Positions 34,850-47,427 of a stretch of DNA of 64,000 bases are shown here, one piece after another. Position 1 is the stretch's first letter; every line of letters starts with the position of its first letter. The stretch is from Diphasiastrum complanatum (taxonomy: Eukaryota; Streptophyta; Lycopodiopsida; Lycopodiales; Lycopodiaceae). Below the pieces are notes generated by a model. It did not search any database, was not told where the DNA came from, and worked only from the letters and a program-made list of their open reading frames with translations. The translations under genes and the position numbers were made by a program. The stretch is from positions 29,315,192 through 29,379,191 of the forward strand of contig CM055097.1 in the NCBI GenBank assembly GCA_029204225.1, read 5' to 3'.

Positions 34850-35631
34850 CCTGCGTGTGTAAGTCCAACCCGATGATCACATAGATAATTGATTAGTTAG
34901 AGGTTAATAAAATGATTGTAGGCTTTTTTGCGGGACTTTTAATGTCGCAGGGCCTAATAGTCAAGTTAGTGAATAAAAAGGGGTAATATGGTTTCCTCCA
35001 CTTTTTGAATTTCAAATACTTAGGGTAGACATTGGCCAATAGGATTTGAGACCAAAGCCCTATAATCCACTATATATAGCGGTAGTTTTGAATATTGTAA
35101 ATAGTTTATCTCTTCATTTCAATACAAGCAGGTCTTGTTTGAGATCTAATCTGATTGTTGAGCAAGGGAAGCCAGACAGATCACCATTCTTAAGATCCAT
35201 TTGGATCTAAAGAATTTAGAGAAAACAAAAAAAATCTTTCTTTTTTGTCATATTGGTAGGTAGCAAAATCGTCATCAATTTTGATAACTTTTTGTTTCGT
35301 TGCAACCACCTTCGCTGACTAGCAGACAGTACCGCCTTCTTATAGAGAATCTTTAGTTTGAAGGGTGAAGGCTACATCCTAGCCGATTTATAGAAACAGA
35401 ACAAAAACCACCAAAGATAGTGCAAAAACCCTAGAAAACAAAAAAATAGAAAAAACCAATCTTCGTTTGTTCTACTGTACCTAAATCTGACCTAGATCTA
35501 TCTACTACTAGATCAGTGAAGGTTAAAACTAAAAATAGAAGGCTGAAGTGACTGTTCATCTAGTTGATGGTAACCTTTTGTAGAAAGTTTAACACCTTTC
35601 TACAAAAATATCAGTTCTCTAAGAGGAACCT
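34850..35631 (+). repeat. Orphan leader repeat, copy 2, with TATA-bearing upstream part
   Basis: A TATA box (CTATATATAGC) lies at about 35069-35079. After about 100 bp the leader shared with 30900-31560 begins (TTAAGATCCATTTGGATCTAA at about 35190). The layout (U3-like part, TATA, leader, then a gag-like frame) suggests the 5' end of an LTR element, but no TG/CA borders or PBS are certain. Confidence 0.45.
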
Positions 35632-35793
35632 TTGCCTGAACCTTCACCAGAGTCAGAGTCAGTCCAACATACTATTTTGATGATCAGTGAGTTGTGGGCG
35701 AACGTTAAGTCAAAGTTAGTTGTCATATTGATCTATTTTGTCAAAACAATGTGTTTTTTTGCAAAAATAACAGTATCACTCTTGATTCTTGGG

Positions 35794-36348
35794 AAAATGA
35801 AAGCATTGGAAGAGCAGCAAGCTAAGAGTGACAAAGCATGTGAAAAGTTTGTTAAAACTTTTCCTGGTCGAAAAAATGTTTGGTGTGCAATTTGTGTGGA
35901 AAATCACACGATAAATGAGTGTCCAACAATGAAAAGACGTATGGCAGATACTATTTGTCATCTGCACAATTGTATTGGACACAAAATATCTTTCTACTCA
36001 TCTAATTCTTGGATTATCCAGAAAAGATATGCCAAGCTTCAATTTCGAAAACCTACTAACTGGAAGGGACTTGATGCTAAGAACCAGGCTCATGGCCTTG
36101 GATTTCCTGAACGACTAGCTTTGCCAGCTCCACCAGCACAACATGCTCCTCCTGCGAATATGATGGAACCAGAATTTTTGAGTGGTAATGACCAATGGAA
36201 TTACAACATTGGTCAAGATACTGGTCCTTTAGAGCAATACACTATCTATATTGCTGCACAACAACAACAGTCTAGACAATGGGCTAGAGCACCACTTGGA
36301 TGCTTTGCATGTGGCAAAAATAACCGACTTGTTGAATGTCTGAAATAA
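35794..36348 (+). pseudogene. Gag-like frame with zinc-knuckle remnants
   Basis: The open frame from 35632 to 36348 gives about 184 plausible residues from MKALEEQQAKSDKACEKF on. It has a CCHC-like CAICVENHTINEC (one residue short between Cys and His), a second C/H cluster (CHLHNCIGH), a Pro/Ala/Gln-rich middle and a knuckle CFACGKNNRLVEC whose His is replaced. It resembles a retroelement nucleocapsid. I cannot place its lineage; it differs from the copia and chromovirus gags in this window. Confidence 0.5.
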
Positions 36349-36384
36349 GAAATTTTTTTCTCATTCACTAGGATCTTGCATGAA

Positions 36385-37000
36385 TTTGCTCAATCTCCCA
36401 ACACCAATATCTTAGATCTGGTCTTGTGATGGTTAGATAGATGAGTGAACCAACTAGCTTCCTATAGAGAGTAATGTCCTTGAAGGATCTTTCATTACCT
36501 CTTATAGTTAGCTTTACATTACCATCTTTGCCACAGATGCAAAGGTTTCATCATAACCAATACCATGTCCTTGAGCATATTTTTTTGCCACCAACCTTGC
36601 CTTGTACTTGTTGATAGATCCATCTTAGTTTGTCTTCACCTTGAAAATCCATTTGCATCCAATAGCTTTATTGTCCTTAGGTAACTCCACCAATCTCCAT
36701 GTTTCATTCTTCATAAGAGCTTGATACTCAAGATCCATTGCTTGGATCCACTCCTCTTTGTTCCTTGCTTCATCTACAAATGTAGGAGGGTCATCAAAAG
36801 AGGTTAGAAAAGCAAAGTAATTTCCAGTAACTACTTGCTTACCCTTTTCATCATAACTGAGCCTTGAAGTCATTTGCCTTTCCTTTGATGTTCTCCTTGG
36901 CTTTTGACTTGATGAAGGTCCATCATCATCACCATCTAAAGTAGGATCCTTTACATCAACATCAATAATGTTAGATCTATCCACATCATCATTGATTTAA
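36385..37000 (-). pseudogene. Copia element H RT fragment
   Basis: On the minus strand the order is [58 protein letters not shown] and DETFASVAK. An internal deletion then leads directly to DITLYRKLVGSLIYLTITRP, the RT/RNase H border. The YVDD palm region is gone. A stop follows KTN. Confidence 0.85.
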
Positions 37001-37545
37001 GATACTTTTGGAATGTTTCCCTCATAAAAAATGATATCTCTACCAATAATCACCTTATTAGTGGAAGGGATGTAAACCTTTTAGGCTTTACTCACCTCAC
37101 TATATCCAACAAATATACCTTTCCTTGAAGATGGATCCTCCTTGGTCCTATCATCAAGAGTTATGTTGACATAGCATGTGCATCCAAAAGTTCTAAGAAA
37201 GTTGACACTCGGCCTCCTCTTGAATAGCATCTCAGAAGGTGTCCTTCTATCCAAAATAGCACCCAACCACCTATTGCACAAGAAATAAGTACACAACAAA
37301 TCTTGATCCCAGAATGGCTTATCAAGGTTAGCACTTAACCTCATGGCTTTAGCACTTTCACATAAAGTCCTATTATTCCTCTCGGCCACTCCATTTTGTT
37401 GTGGGTCCTTGGTGTTGTATACTCCCTCTTGATCCCATGCTCATCACAAAAGGCCTTAAACTTGGTAGATATGTACTCTCCACCATTGTCACTCTTTAAG
37501 CACTTGATCCTTGTGGAAAATTACTTCTCCCTTGCATTCTTGAAC
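37001..37545 (-). pseudogene. Copia element H integrase fragment
   Basis: The minus strand holds CLKSDNGGEYISTKF (second catalytic Asp kept), then MAERNNRTLCESAKAMRLSA with the catalytic Glu, FWDQDLLCTYFLCNRW and KGIFVGYSEVSKA. A frameshift lies before MAER and a stop after SKA. It is the upstream neighbour of the RT piece and is cut at about 37545, so gag and protease are missing. Confidence 0.85.
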
Positions 37546-38440
37546 TTTAATGCGTGGTGGTAGCGGAAGCGATGATCAGACAACCAAACAAATCAATCAG
37601 ATGGCCAGACAAAACATAGAAAGGCATTGCAGTATTGACATGAATCTGAACACATAACCAAACAGAGCTGTAATCAGATTAAGTATAACGAAATATACAG
37701 GTCAATAATGCAGGTGAGCACAAAACAATAGCGGACGTAACCACATGCTTCACAAGGCTAATCACAATTTGTAAAGGTTATGGACCTATTACTGACAATC
37801 TGTCTGAAAGAAAGAATCAATGCGTGCAAGCATCTACAATGTATGTCTCACTTGTTACAGATCATGCTTCGTTGTGTGAATATTGAAATGGTATTCACTA
37901 TATACACAAATTTTACAGGTGTGCAGGTGAAGAAGGTACAAAAGTGGTTGTGCTGTTTGTAGGAGATCGTGGGTGGCTGCTATTGTTGTCAAATTTTGTT
38001 TGCACAGTGCTTGGGGTGAGCATGAGGAGATTGCGACGTCAAGTTTCCACTTAGATTGCATGTGTTTGAAAATGCAAAAAACGTGACACTCTTTGGCTTT
38101 TGGCCTCGTCCTTACCTAAAGACAACCTTTGCCTTTTAGAGACAATTGTCGCATTTTTTGCTTGTCTTATTTTACATGTAAATATGCAGACTATGCAACT
38201 GTCACATTTTTTGTCTGTTAGAAATTACGAGTAAAAATGCAGTGTCACATTTCTCGTATTTTTTCGCCTGTCAAAAATTGTGAGTAAAAATGCAGACTGT
38301 TGTGACAAACATTTCAAATATGCAGACGGTGGAACAACACAAGTGAAAATGTAGCAGCATGAATGGAGACAAATTAACATAGGATTTAGGAGGGTAGAGG
38401 AAATAAATCCAACAAAATCAGCATAGTGCCTCGTCTTGTC
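37546..38440. other. No recognisable gene
   Basis: The stretch between two minus-strand retroelement fragments. Around 38150-38330 short segments repeat (GTCACATTTTTTG, CTGT, AAAAATTGTGAGTAAAAATGCAGAC), a weak tandem pattern. No coding domain is seen. Confidence 0.35.
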
Positions 38441-38965
38441 CTAGGCACTTCTTATGTTGACTTTAGCCAACTGTAACATTTCTTGCATATCTGCAAGGAA
38501 ATCAGTTGCGGCTTGCACCCTAAGGTTCTTCATGCCAACACTAATCGATGATCGAGGTTGATAACCATACATAAGCATAAAAGAGCTGAATCCAATCGCT
38601 AAGTGTTTTGCACTATTATATGCAAATTCCACCAGTGGAAGGTAATTTTCTCAATCAGACTGCCGATGGCCCACATATGCTCGTAGCATGTCCTCCATCG
38701 TCTGATTGGTCCTTTCCGTTTGACCGTCTGATTCTGGATGATCTGTAGACCTCATATTCAAAGTTGTTTCCAACTTTTCAAACACTGCTTGCCAAAAATT
38801 CCCAGTGAATATTGGGTCGCGATCACTGACAATATCGCAAGGCAGCCCGTATAGTTGAAAAAGGTTCTCAACAATAAGTTGAGCTAGTTCTGAAACTTTA
38901 AATGTAGCTTTAGTTGGGATAAAATGAGCAAACTTTGTAAGTTTGTCAACATTGACCATTACGTT
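38441..38965 (-). pseudogene. Chromovirus integrase fragment (minus strand)
   Basis: The minus-strand reading NVDKLTKFAHFIPTKATFKV, then SDRDPIFTGNFW and GQTERTNQTMEDMLRAYVG aligns with the chromovirus integrase at 11700-12190, including the second Asp and the Glu of DDE. One stop follows HRQSD, and it ends near NIRSA at 38441. The first catalytic Asp lies in the next fragment, beyond an insertion. Confidence 0.9.
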
Positions 38966-39196
38966 GAAAAGGAAATCTTATAAATTTTGATTAGCATACC
39001 ATATCATGTATTTCGTCCTTAAGCACCTTTGAAACTGCAACCGCTTGATTTGTTGAGTGATAAATAAAAATTCTCCAAAATGAAGCAATTGTAATGCTCT
39101 TGTGACTTGACCACCTACAAAATCTATTGGTATGAAAAAGCTACATCATCATATACATTTTTTTTTAATTTGTACCCATATGAAATATTAGCCACA

Positions 39197-39233
<37 letters not shown>

Positions 39234-39497
39234 AAATAGTGAATAACATAAGCAATATAAATAATGTGGATGATTTTTGGCTTGTAACCGATTAATCAAT
39301 TGAAAAAGAGGTGTTGAGATTTTTTTTTATTGTGATTATCAAAATAATGCAGTTTATATGTCTACACATTATGTTAGTTGGCCTTTTTAAAATGATTTGT
39401 AATGCAAAAATCAAGCCACATGCAATTAATTCAATCAAACAAATGATTAATGAATTTGATTGTATAATCCTCTTTTATTTGGTTTTCTTCATTCATA
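38966..39497. other. Foreign segment inside a chromovirus integrase
   Basis: About 530 bp interrupts integrase between LQHDSI (39500 side) and VNVDKLTKF (38965 side). It contains a TG microsatellite and no recognised coding sequence. I found no convincing terminal inverted repeats or target duplication. Confidence 0.45.
39201..39231 (+). repeat. (TG)n microsatellite
   Basis: About 15 TG units, uninterrupted. Confidence 0.95.
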
Positions 39498-39720
39498 GAG
39501 CTCTCTCAGCTTATCATGGAATCAAGGAACATCATGTCCAACTTCATTTTGAAGTAGGTGATAGAATCATGCTGCAATTGCGTGCGAGGCAAGTTGGTGA
39601 AAAATCCATGGAGATACTCTCCCATCTTCCTTCTAGACATATCAAACTCTTGCATCAACTCCGCCCAACGAGCTTTCCGACCTCTAAGCTCAAGTTGATT
39701 GCAAAGGTATAAATGTCTAA
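39498..39720 (-). pseudogene. Chromovirus RNase H and integrase junction fragment
   Basis: The minus strand reads LCNQLELRGRKARWAELMQEFD (end of RNase H), then jumps by an internal deletion to GEYLHGFFTNLPRTQLQHDS, equivalent to WDSISMDFVVGLPRTNKQHD in integrase. It belongs to the same element as 38441-38965. Confidence 0.8.
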
Positions 39721-39976
39721 TAATCAAAACTACGCACATTGCGATCATAGAAAAATATGATGACAACATACGATTGATGCAATATTGCATTGTTGTAACA
39801 TGATTGCTTGTTTATTGACCATTGTCAATATGTCCAATACATGATAACCATTACAGGCACGTGCATTTCCCAATACGATAAGAAATATTGTTGTGCCTAA
39901 GACAATGTCATTATTATCTACAAAAAGGCTAATGTGTGGGTTTTAATTCATGGTAACTTATGAAAAGTCGCGCGCG

Positions 39977-39978
<2 letters not shown>

Positions 39979-40024
<46 letters not shown>
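39979..40024 (+). repeat. (CT)n microsatellite
   Basis: About 23 CT units after a short CGCGCG run. Confidence 0.95.
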
Positions 40025-40028
<4 letters not shown>

Positions 40029-40552
40029 TGCACACATGTCATCTATTGTTAATGCCAATTTTGGTTTGTTGTCTATTTCAACTAAAGCTTGATATCAAAG
40101 TCAATGTGCATATAGGATTAGTGTTGTTTTTGGCAAACAAAATGACGATATGTGTGAAGAATAATCAATGTAAATGATGCTTATTCAAATGTAGCTTTAT
40201 TAAGATGGTAACTTTCAGATTGGTTTGAATGCAAATTGTATATATTTTAGATTGGCTTTATGTGATTTAACAAAAATAGTTGAATTTAACCTAAAGGATG
40301 GTGTGAGATGGCCCTAAGTAGCCTTTGAAGTAGCTTAGGATAATAAAAAGTTGAGACAATTTTACAAGGTTAAGAAACAATAAAAAACATACAAGTTGAT
40401 GTTATAATTCATTAAGGAATTTGTTTCCACATGATAATATATGCCTAAACAAGATATAAATAATCTAAACTTGTAGACTTTGTCACTCATTTGCATACAT
40501 TTGGTAAAAATGAGCTCTCACCTCCAAATTTTATCTAGTGAATGAGTTCTTT

Positions 40553-40578
40553 GCGCGCGCGCGTGTGTGTGTGTGTGT
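40553..40578 (+). repeat. Compound (GC)n(GT)n microsatellite
   Basis: An alternating GCGCGCGCGC run changes into GTGTGT, a purine-pyrimidine alternation that could favour Z-DNA. A G-rich stretch follows. Confidence 0.9.
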
Positions 40579-43128
40579 TGGGGTGGGGGGAGAGAGATGC
40601 ATGAAAAAAAACCTTGGAACATGAATGTACCCTTGATGTGATTGTTTTACTAGCTATTTTTTGTTTCGTTCATTTCTTGACAATGATATGGTTTCAATCA
40701 ACCTACCATTAGCTTCAAAAGACTTGACTAACCACAACTACTTATTACGCTTCAAGAGTAATATACCATAATGAGATAAAAAATCAAAAGTACTTGTTGT
40801 TGTCAATCCAATAAAGAACCAATCTAACAATTGAAATAAAATGGACCTTATTTTTTAAAAAGAGTTTTATTAGCACTCAATGCAAACCATTATAATGATA
40901 TAACTTCATTTCCTACTTATGAGGCCTGTTGAATCCTCTCAGTCTATCTACAACACGATTGTCTACCTATTTGTTGTAAAATAATTAATAATTATTGATT
41001 TTCAACATATTCAAAATTGGGATACAAAAGAAATGAGATACAAATGTAAAACGAGACATTTGAATAATTGGATTTTGCCCTAAGATTTACAACGTGACTT
41101 GAGATGTGGGGGGGTGGTTTGTATTGACACTGAGTCACAATCACCCCCCATCATGGCCTCCATCTTTATTCATCTAAATTTCTCACTCAAAGTTGCAATG
41201 GACCTTCATTTTCTCTCCTCTATCCTATAGTGTTGTTCTCCCGTTTAGACAATTTAGAGCTGAACGTCTCCTGAAAAAATAGGTGCCTAACTACAGTAAA
41301 GATGTTGGGGAGTATTGCTTGGCATGTTCACTTATCCCAAACATTTGTGATGCCAAGTTATCTGCCGCATGAGGGGCCTTTTCTATGTGAGATGGGATAA
41401 TGGCCTTCCTATCTTCTCTCTCCAATGAACGTTGCGTTTTATGACAAATAGGCATGCCCTAGGCATAGGGAATCAGAACTTGATACTGTGAAGATGTAAG
41501 GCATCATTATGGAATTTGAATATTATCATGTGTATATAAAAGTAATCAGTTTTAATTTAATCCTATGTAAAAGGATGTTTCAAGATTGACAATTTTTAGA
41601 ACAGGTAGTGGTCATGAGTTGGATTTACTGGCATGGCAAAGTTGAGAGATTGTTTTGAAAATTGCTCCAACCCATGGCCATTATGTGACATAATGGATTC
41701 TTGGGCATTTTTATAGCCATTTGATCTACTTTTCAGGTCACATTTGCACCATCAATCTTCTGTCTTTTGATTTCACTTTTCTTCTTTCATGCTCATTGAA
41801 GTTTGTTTTTTTGGCTATTACGGCCAAAAAAATAAAATTGAAAATTTCAAAATTACATTTAGGCAGATTATGGGAAATAATATAGACCCATAATTTGCCA
41901 CTTAAATTTAGGACAATCCATTACATGTACACAAACTTCAAAGTAACTAGCTCATTGTCTTAAAATGAACTGAACAACTCTTGTTCCTCCTTATCAATGG
42001 GAAGGTCATAGAATAAGGAAATGCTATTATGTGGTGTCTCATAGGTACCAAAGATCTCAAACCCTTATTGACACCTATTGTCCACCTGTATGAATTAATT
42101 TGTGCGTCCCTTTTAATTATGGCTTGGAAGTTGGTCTTAATATGCACTCCTATTTTTAGGTTGAAGCCTTGGCACATGTATATGTGTGTGAGGAGTTTCT
42201 TTTACTCAACCATGAAGAAAGGAAAAATTGTCATCTTCGTTATCCAACAATAGATTGTGGTTCTTTTAATTCAGCTCTACAATGTCCAAACCATTGGAGT
42301 CCAAGACCAAAAGACAACTCATGGAAAATCATTTGTGTTTTCTTTTGTGGAGTATTAAAATCTTGAATGTGTGAATAAACTTTGCCCGTCTTATACATGT
42401 ATTGTCGACTATTGTATGTTGGAATTTGAACAAAAACCACAATATCAGCGTTCAAAAGCAGCACCTTTACAACTTGGGCTTTCCCATGTGCCCCCACTAA
42501 ATGACGCTTTTTTTTCCAGGAGCCCAACTTGTGAATAATCACGGTTTTCTTTATTTTCAGGATCATGCAAAGAAAGAATTCAATTATAATTTGGAAATGA
42601 TTCAAGCTCTCTAGAAGGCGAACTAAAAATATGTGAAGCAACCATTCTAACTCATATCTACAACATTCAAATGTATAGATACATAGAACTAGCTTTATCC
42701 ACATGGACAAACATGAACACATCCTCAATTGGTGCAACCACTTATTTGTTGCTATTTCATTGACCAGCAGTGCTCAGAGCAGAAGAAAGCATAGAATGTG
42801 GCCCCCATATCTAGAAGCCCTCACTTTCTCATTGAGATTGACCAGCATTGCATTCAATCCAAAATGATTGTTCCAAAATGTGTCAAGCACTCAACACCAC
42901 AAAGCACCCAATGACTGATGGCTACTTTTGAGATAGGGAGATAGCAGTCATAAGCCCAAAACCAACTGCATCTTCTTCTCAAAAAAAAAGTGCAAACTAC
43001 ATAGCTGCTATTCACAATTTAATTAGGGTCATATAATCTGGACTCTTAAAACTGCTGCCAGATAAAGATCATATATTGACTGCCTCTCATGCCAACGGGA
43101 ACTGGAGAGCTTTAGTCAACATCCTAGG

Positions 43129-43131
<3 letters not shown>

Positions 43132-43187
<56 letters not shown>
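43132..43187 (+). repeat. (GA)n microsatellite
   Basis: About 28 GA units, some 290 bp downstream of the OB-fold gene's stop codon. Confidence 0.95.
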
Positions 43188-43190
<3 letters not shown>

Positions 43191-43474
43191 TTGGAGCTAG
43201 ATCCCCAGATAAAAAGCTGCATGCTTTACCCAACTGAAATCTTTCAGATGACTGCTTTACTGCCGAAACAAAAAATAGTGATGATATTTGAAGTTTGAAC
43301 ATCAGCATCTAAAGGCACTCCAACGATCCTTACGTTACTAAACCAACAGGATCAAAGAAAAATGGATTATCCCTTTATGCATTGAGGCTTTTCTGGCTCA
43401 CATTCTCTAGAAAGAGTGTATTGGAAAAACATTGAAATTATACCTGCCCCTTGCAATAATAAGAACACTACCTG

Positions 43475-46400
43475 TTACTCTTCAACCACGTTAATGAGCT
43501 CATATTCCACTAGTGAGAGATTGTTATCTTCCTTCACAACAAAATCTTCTGGTTCTATAACCTCTATTCTTCCCCACTTGTCAACTGCCAATCTCATTGA
43601 ACCTCTGAACATATCGATCTTTGCATTTCGTAAAATAACTGTAGCTCCTTCCTTCAGCAAGTCCACTGCCCATCAGAGCAACAAAAAGGTCAGCAGTCAA
43701 TGTTGAATGGCCAAAGAAAAAAGCCCAAACTAGCATATATAATCCCTTTAGCCTCCTTATTTTTGTTCTTTAATCATGACGACTAATAAGATACTTAATG
43801 TTTGCAGCTTATTTATGTCCCAAATTGCTAGAACTTACTCAACATAAAGCTAAGACACTGCTGAACAATACATCAGATTGAGGTTAAAAATCTTCTTTAG
43901 GGACAAACCGACATGACATATCTACTGCAAGCATCCCAATGGCCTCATATGACACATAACGCATCAAATAAAAAGCTCATCAGATTGAAAATCCACTCAA
44001 ATCAGGGTACTTTGTTACTGCTGAAGCATCAAACATTTAAATATCTGAACAAATAGCAACACTGTATATCCCACCAGCAAAACATCCATAGCAACGGGGG
44101 GTGGGTGGGAGGAAGGTGGGGCATGAACAACTCCTTGTCAAGGAAGAAGTTGTACTTTGAGCCTTGGCCAATGTGCTAATTGCCTGATATGATGGGCACA
44201 CTCTTACGCAAAAGGTGACACCAAGCTTTTCAATTATCACTCTGATCCTTGAAATTTCGAAACGACCATCAGTCATCTCATGATTTCTGCTGCTCATGCT
44301 ATCGATGATCAAGATTCTACATAACTTTCACACCTTGCATAGGAATTTTGTTCCAGTGCTGCAATATTCCAGAACTTTTGAAACTCGAGACCAGCCCAGG
44401 CCTGATCTTAACACCTTTTTAGACAGGGAAAGGGACACAGAAACATAGGGGCAACAGAGGGAGAGAGGGGCACGGCAACATAGGGACATTTTTTTGTTGT
44501 ACAAGGAAGAAATGGTTGTGAACATTCACCAGCCTTTTAGTGTCTGGTGCAGAGAGAGCCATAGTTATAAAAGGATGAGGAGAACAAACAAAGGGGGATG
44601 TGAAGCCCACCAATCTCACCCGCTAGACCGTACTGGAGTTAGAACCAAAAAGCACTAAATATATAAAACGCCCAACCATAGACCACAATCCCATGACCAC
44701 ACACAGGGATTGCTCGACAATGTCAATGCTATCTCCTAGGCTAGCCATGGCACTGCAGCCCACCTCACATGGGAGGTGCCTTTCATAGTTTTGACAATCA
44801 CTTAGAGTTCTCATCAGTTCTGCTCCCGCATATCCAGTCTGGGTGTCCCCTAACTTGCAACTCTACTTATAGCTAATTATTACAAACCCCAAATTCTAAG
44901 CACCAGTTAGAGCCCAAACTCATTGGGCTTCCCTTAGTCTGTGGTAAGATGTTCACTACTCGTCAATAGTCGCAGATGTAACCTACTTCCTTCCCTCTGA
45001 TGTTTATGGCCTCAAAAATGAACCCAAGGAGGTTATTTCATAGTCTTCTGAGAATCATCTTTTGATGATCATCTCTCACCTAATCAAGTAGTTATGGACA
45101 GATTCAAAGGTATGGCATGACATAAAGTATTGAAGACTATGACTGATGAACAATGAACAATCATGCCTTTTAATAATAAAGATCACCAAACACAATCATA
45201 GACAAAGCCCTACACGCAATGTGGTTGAATTCTCCCAAGAAGAGCCCAAGCATCTCAATAATCAAAAGCTGAATAATGAGTGTCTCTAGCCTCTATTTAT
45301 AGTCTTCTTGGAAAATATTAAAGAACCTTGCAGAAAACCCTAATGCATAATTTGAAAAGCAAGGGAGGCAGGAGTTTGTGAATGCATGTGGATTGCCAAG
45401 TTCTAAGTAAGTTAGCAGTAGAAAACAAATATTGATTGCTGTGAATGGTTGACTTGATAGATCTTCTAAGTGAAGCAAAATGATTCATGAATATAGATCT
45501 ACAAATGTTAAATCAAGATTCATGATCAGCATGTCCTTAGAACTCAGTTCACAAGCAGGCATGGTCATTACAAGCTTTTGGCATCTCGTTTGAGCTGAGT
45601 AGCGATCCAGTGTCGATGAAAGATTGATTTCATCCAAGCTGAGCATGTTGGTTACTAGTATTTCTAAATGAAATTCTACTATATAGTTGAGAAGCGTACG
45701 GAGCACCTCAAAATTATACTGGGAGGCGCATATGATTAGTACAAAGTTTAAGGGAAAAACATAAATCATCAAATGTCATGATAGACTTGATGTTTGTGGA
45801 CAAAAGTAAGTTCTAGGGAGAGTCCACAAGACATTTATAAAGAAAGTGTCGCTTTAAAGCTGTTTTGCGGAATTCTCATGCTACATGCATACTGAGCTCA
45901 AGGTGGAACACAATCGCATACTTAACAGCACGTACTCATAGCTCGAAAGCTTATCACACTGAGAACAGCCAGGGGAATATGCTAGCGTTTACAGTGTTTA
46001 CTCCATATAGTCAACACTAACTCCACTATATCCATCGTACCCAGACTTGTCCAACAACTGAATACAAAATTGACTAATAACCAGAATTGTCATTGTGCTT
46101 CTCATGACAACAAAATATTTTCCAGAGATTTTGATTGCATGAAAAGGGTGGACTTTTAAATAGCTGAGCTCTTGGCTCCAGGACAAATAGGCTCTCTCTC
46201 TCTCTCTAGCCAAACTCATTTTTGCACCGACATACTTGCATGCCCAAGCACTTCAGACTTTGGGCTAAAAAAAATAACTAAATAAACAACTCGAAAAAGT
46301 AATCTTCATTTTTTTCCGATGAGTGGTAAGAAACCTCATCACCACGCCGGTTATATGAACGTAACCTGCCACTTGGTAATGACAGTTACGTCCATAACCT

Positions 46401-46851
46401 TCTCTAACATCAGTTTTACTACAAAAATAAAAGATTCAGCTTCCTGCTATGCAGTTGACGCAGCTGGACTTTGCTGGTTCCACCAGGAACTCTCAACCCA
46501 GTTGATTCCACAATTCTCAGTGTAGATTTGCCGTCCCTAAAATGAAATCTCCGTGCTGCATTGAATCTGTAGATAATCAAGCTGTTGAATTACTGTAGAG
46601 CGTACAGTCTCAGCAGATGAGGGGTTACCTTGATCGTTTCTGGCAGTAAAGACGATGACACCCGTGTCATCTCCCACAATGCATTCTGCAATACGCACAG
46701 AACGGGCCTGAGTGCCATCCGGCCTTGCTTTCTGCAGCACCAGCTTTGAACTTACTACTTTCACTGTAAGGGTGTGACCCGATGTACCCGGACGAAGTTG
46801 ATCCACCTTAACAAATGTAGGTTTCCGAAGGCTGGTATTGGGGGTTGCCAT
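43475..46851 (-). CDS. OB-fold nucleic-acid-binding protein, At4g28440-like (two exons)
   Basis: The minus-strand exons are 46851-46629 and 43665-43475. They join in phase 1 (CAAG|GTAACC donor, GGGCAG|TGGAC acceptor) to give 137 residues. The protein begins MATPNTSLRKPTFVKVDQLR, with TSGHTLTVKVVSSKLVLQK, RIAECIVGDDTGVIVFTARN across the OB-fold core and, from exon 2, LRNAKIDMFRGSMRLAVDKW. This matches the plant family annotated as uncharacterised At4g28440-like, related to the OB-fold SSB subunits of SOSS complexes. Binding to single-stranded nucleic acid is expected from the family; the plant role is not settled. The length is close to relatives and both splice sites are canonical, so it looks intact. 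The start is set by MAT at 46851; an in-frame upstream ATG exists but is not conserved. Confidence 0.92.
43666..46628 (-). other. Intron of the OB-fold gene
   Basis: The 2,963-bp intron has GT...AG ends and falls between NDQ and DLLKEG of the OB fold. I recognise no extra exon. It holds a short CT run (46191-46208) and a G-rich imperfect repeat near 44425-44490. No retroelement coding sequence is visible, unlike the intron of the dynein light chain gene. Confidence 0.85.
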
Positions 46852-47427
46852 AGCCACAGCAGCCACAAACAAAGATACACTTCTGCATTCAAGATGTAGG
46901 AAGAAACACATCAAACCCTAACAAAGCAAGCAACATAAACTGTAAAAACAAGCGAGTGTAAAATAAGAGAAACCGAATTAGTGCAAGATATCGGAACATC
47001 CACAGGAATGAAAGTTAATGATGAACAATTACCGACTTAGATAAACAATTGATTGAAATCAGATAGATGAAGGGCATTTGCTGAGACAGAAAACATTCAG
47101 AATGAAGATCCATTTGTACTTTAGGACAAAATGCAAGAAAAAGTGAAACAAAATTTGCAAGAGGAAGATTATTTTGATCTGTAAAACAAAAAGAAGAGAT
47201 GGAAACACATACATCGTCAGAAGAAAAACGAGCTCGATCGATCGATGGATCGCAATTTCTTGCTTTCTTTTGAGTCGCGATCCACGCTTTCAGCAGAAAG
47301 GGCGAGGGCGAGGCATCGATGGGGCTTATACGGGACTATGGGATGGCATATTTTATGACCCACCACTTGGATTTTCGCCACGTGTCAACTTGCCAATCGG
47401 CGTACTCTCCATTGGTGGATCTAGAAA
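46852..47427 (-). other. Probable 5' leader and proximal promoter of the OB-fold gene
   Basis: No coding sequence is seen upstream of the ATG. The first part is AT-rich; a GC-richer block with GATCGATCGAT (about 47230) lies near 47200-47340. The transcription start cannot be placed, and a 5' leader intron is possible. Confidence 0.35.

Larger units (their letters stand above)
39721..43131. other. No recognisable gene
   Basis: About 3.4 kb with no domain I can name. The longest frame is 165 codons on the minus strand (42240-42737); it has no family match I know and its composition is hydrophobic and AT-driven. The stretch is the 3' flank of the OB-fold gene and includes two microsatellites. 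Confidence 0.35.

Noticed and set aside
38280-38420. Short spaced repeats (GTGAGTAAAAATGCAGAC) as a CRISPR-like array
   Set aside because: Units are few, irregular and imperfect, spacers are not uniform, and the setting is plant nuclear DNA.
42240-42737. 165-codon minus-strand frame as a gene
   Set aside because: No motif, no homology I can recall, no plausible promoter context, and overlapping frames on the plus strand of similar quality.
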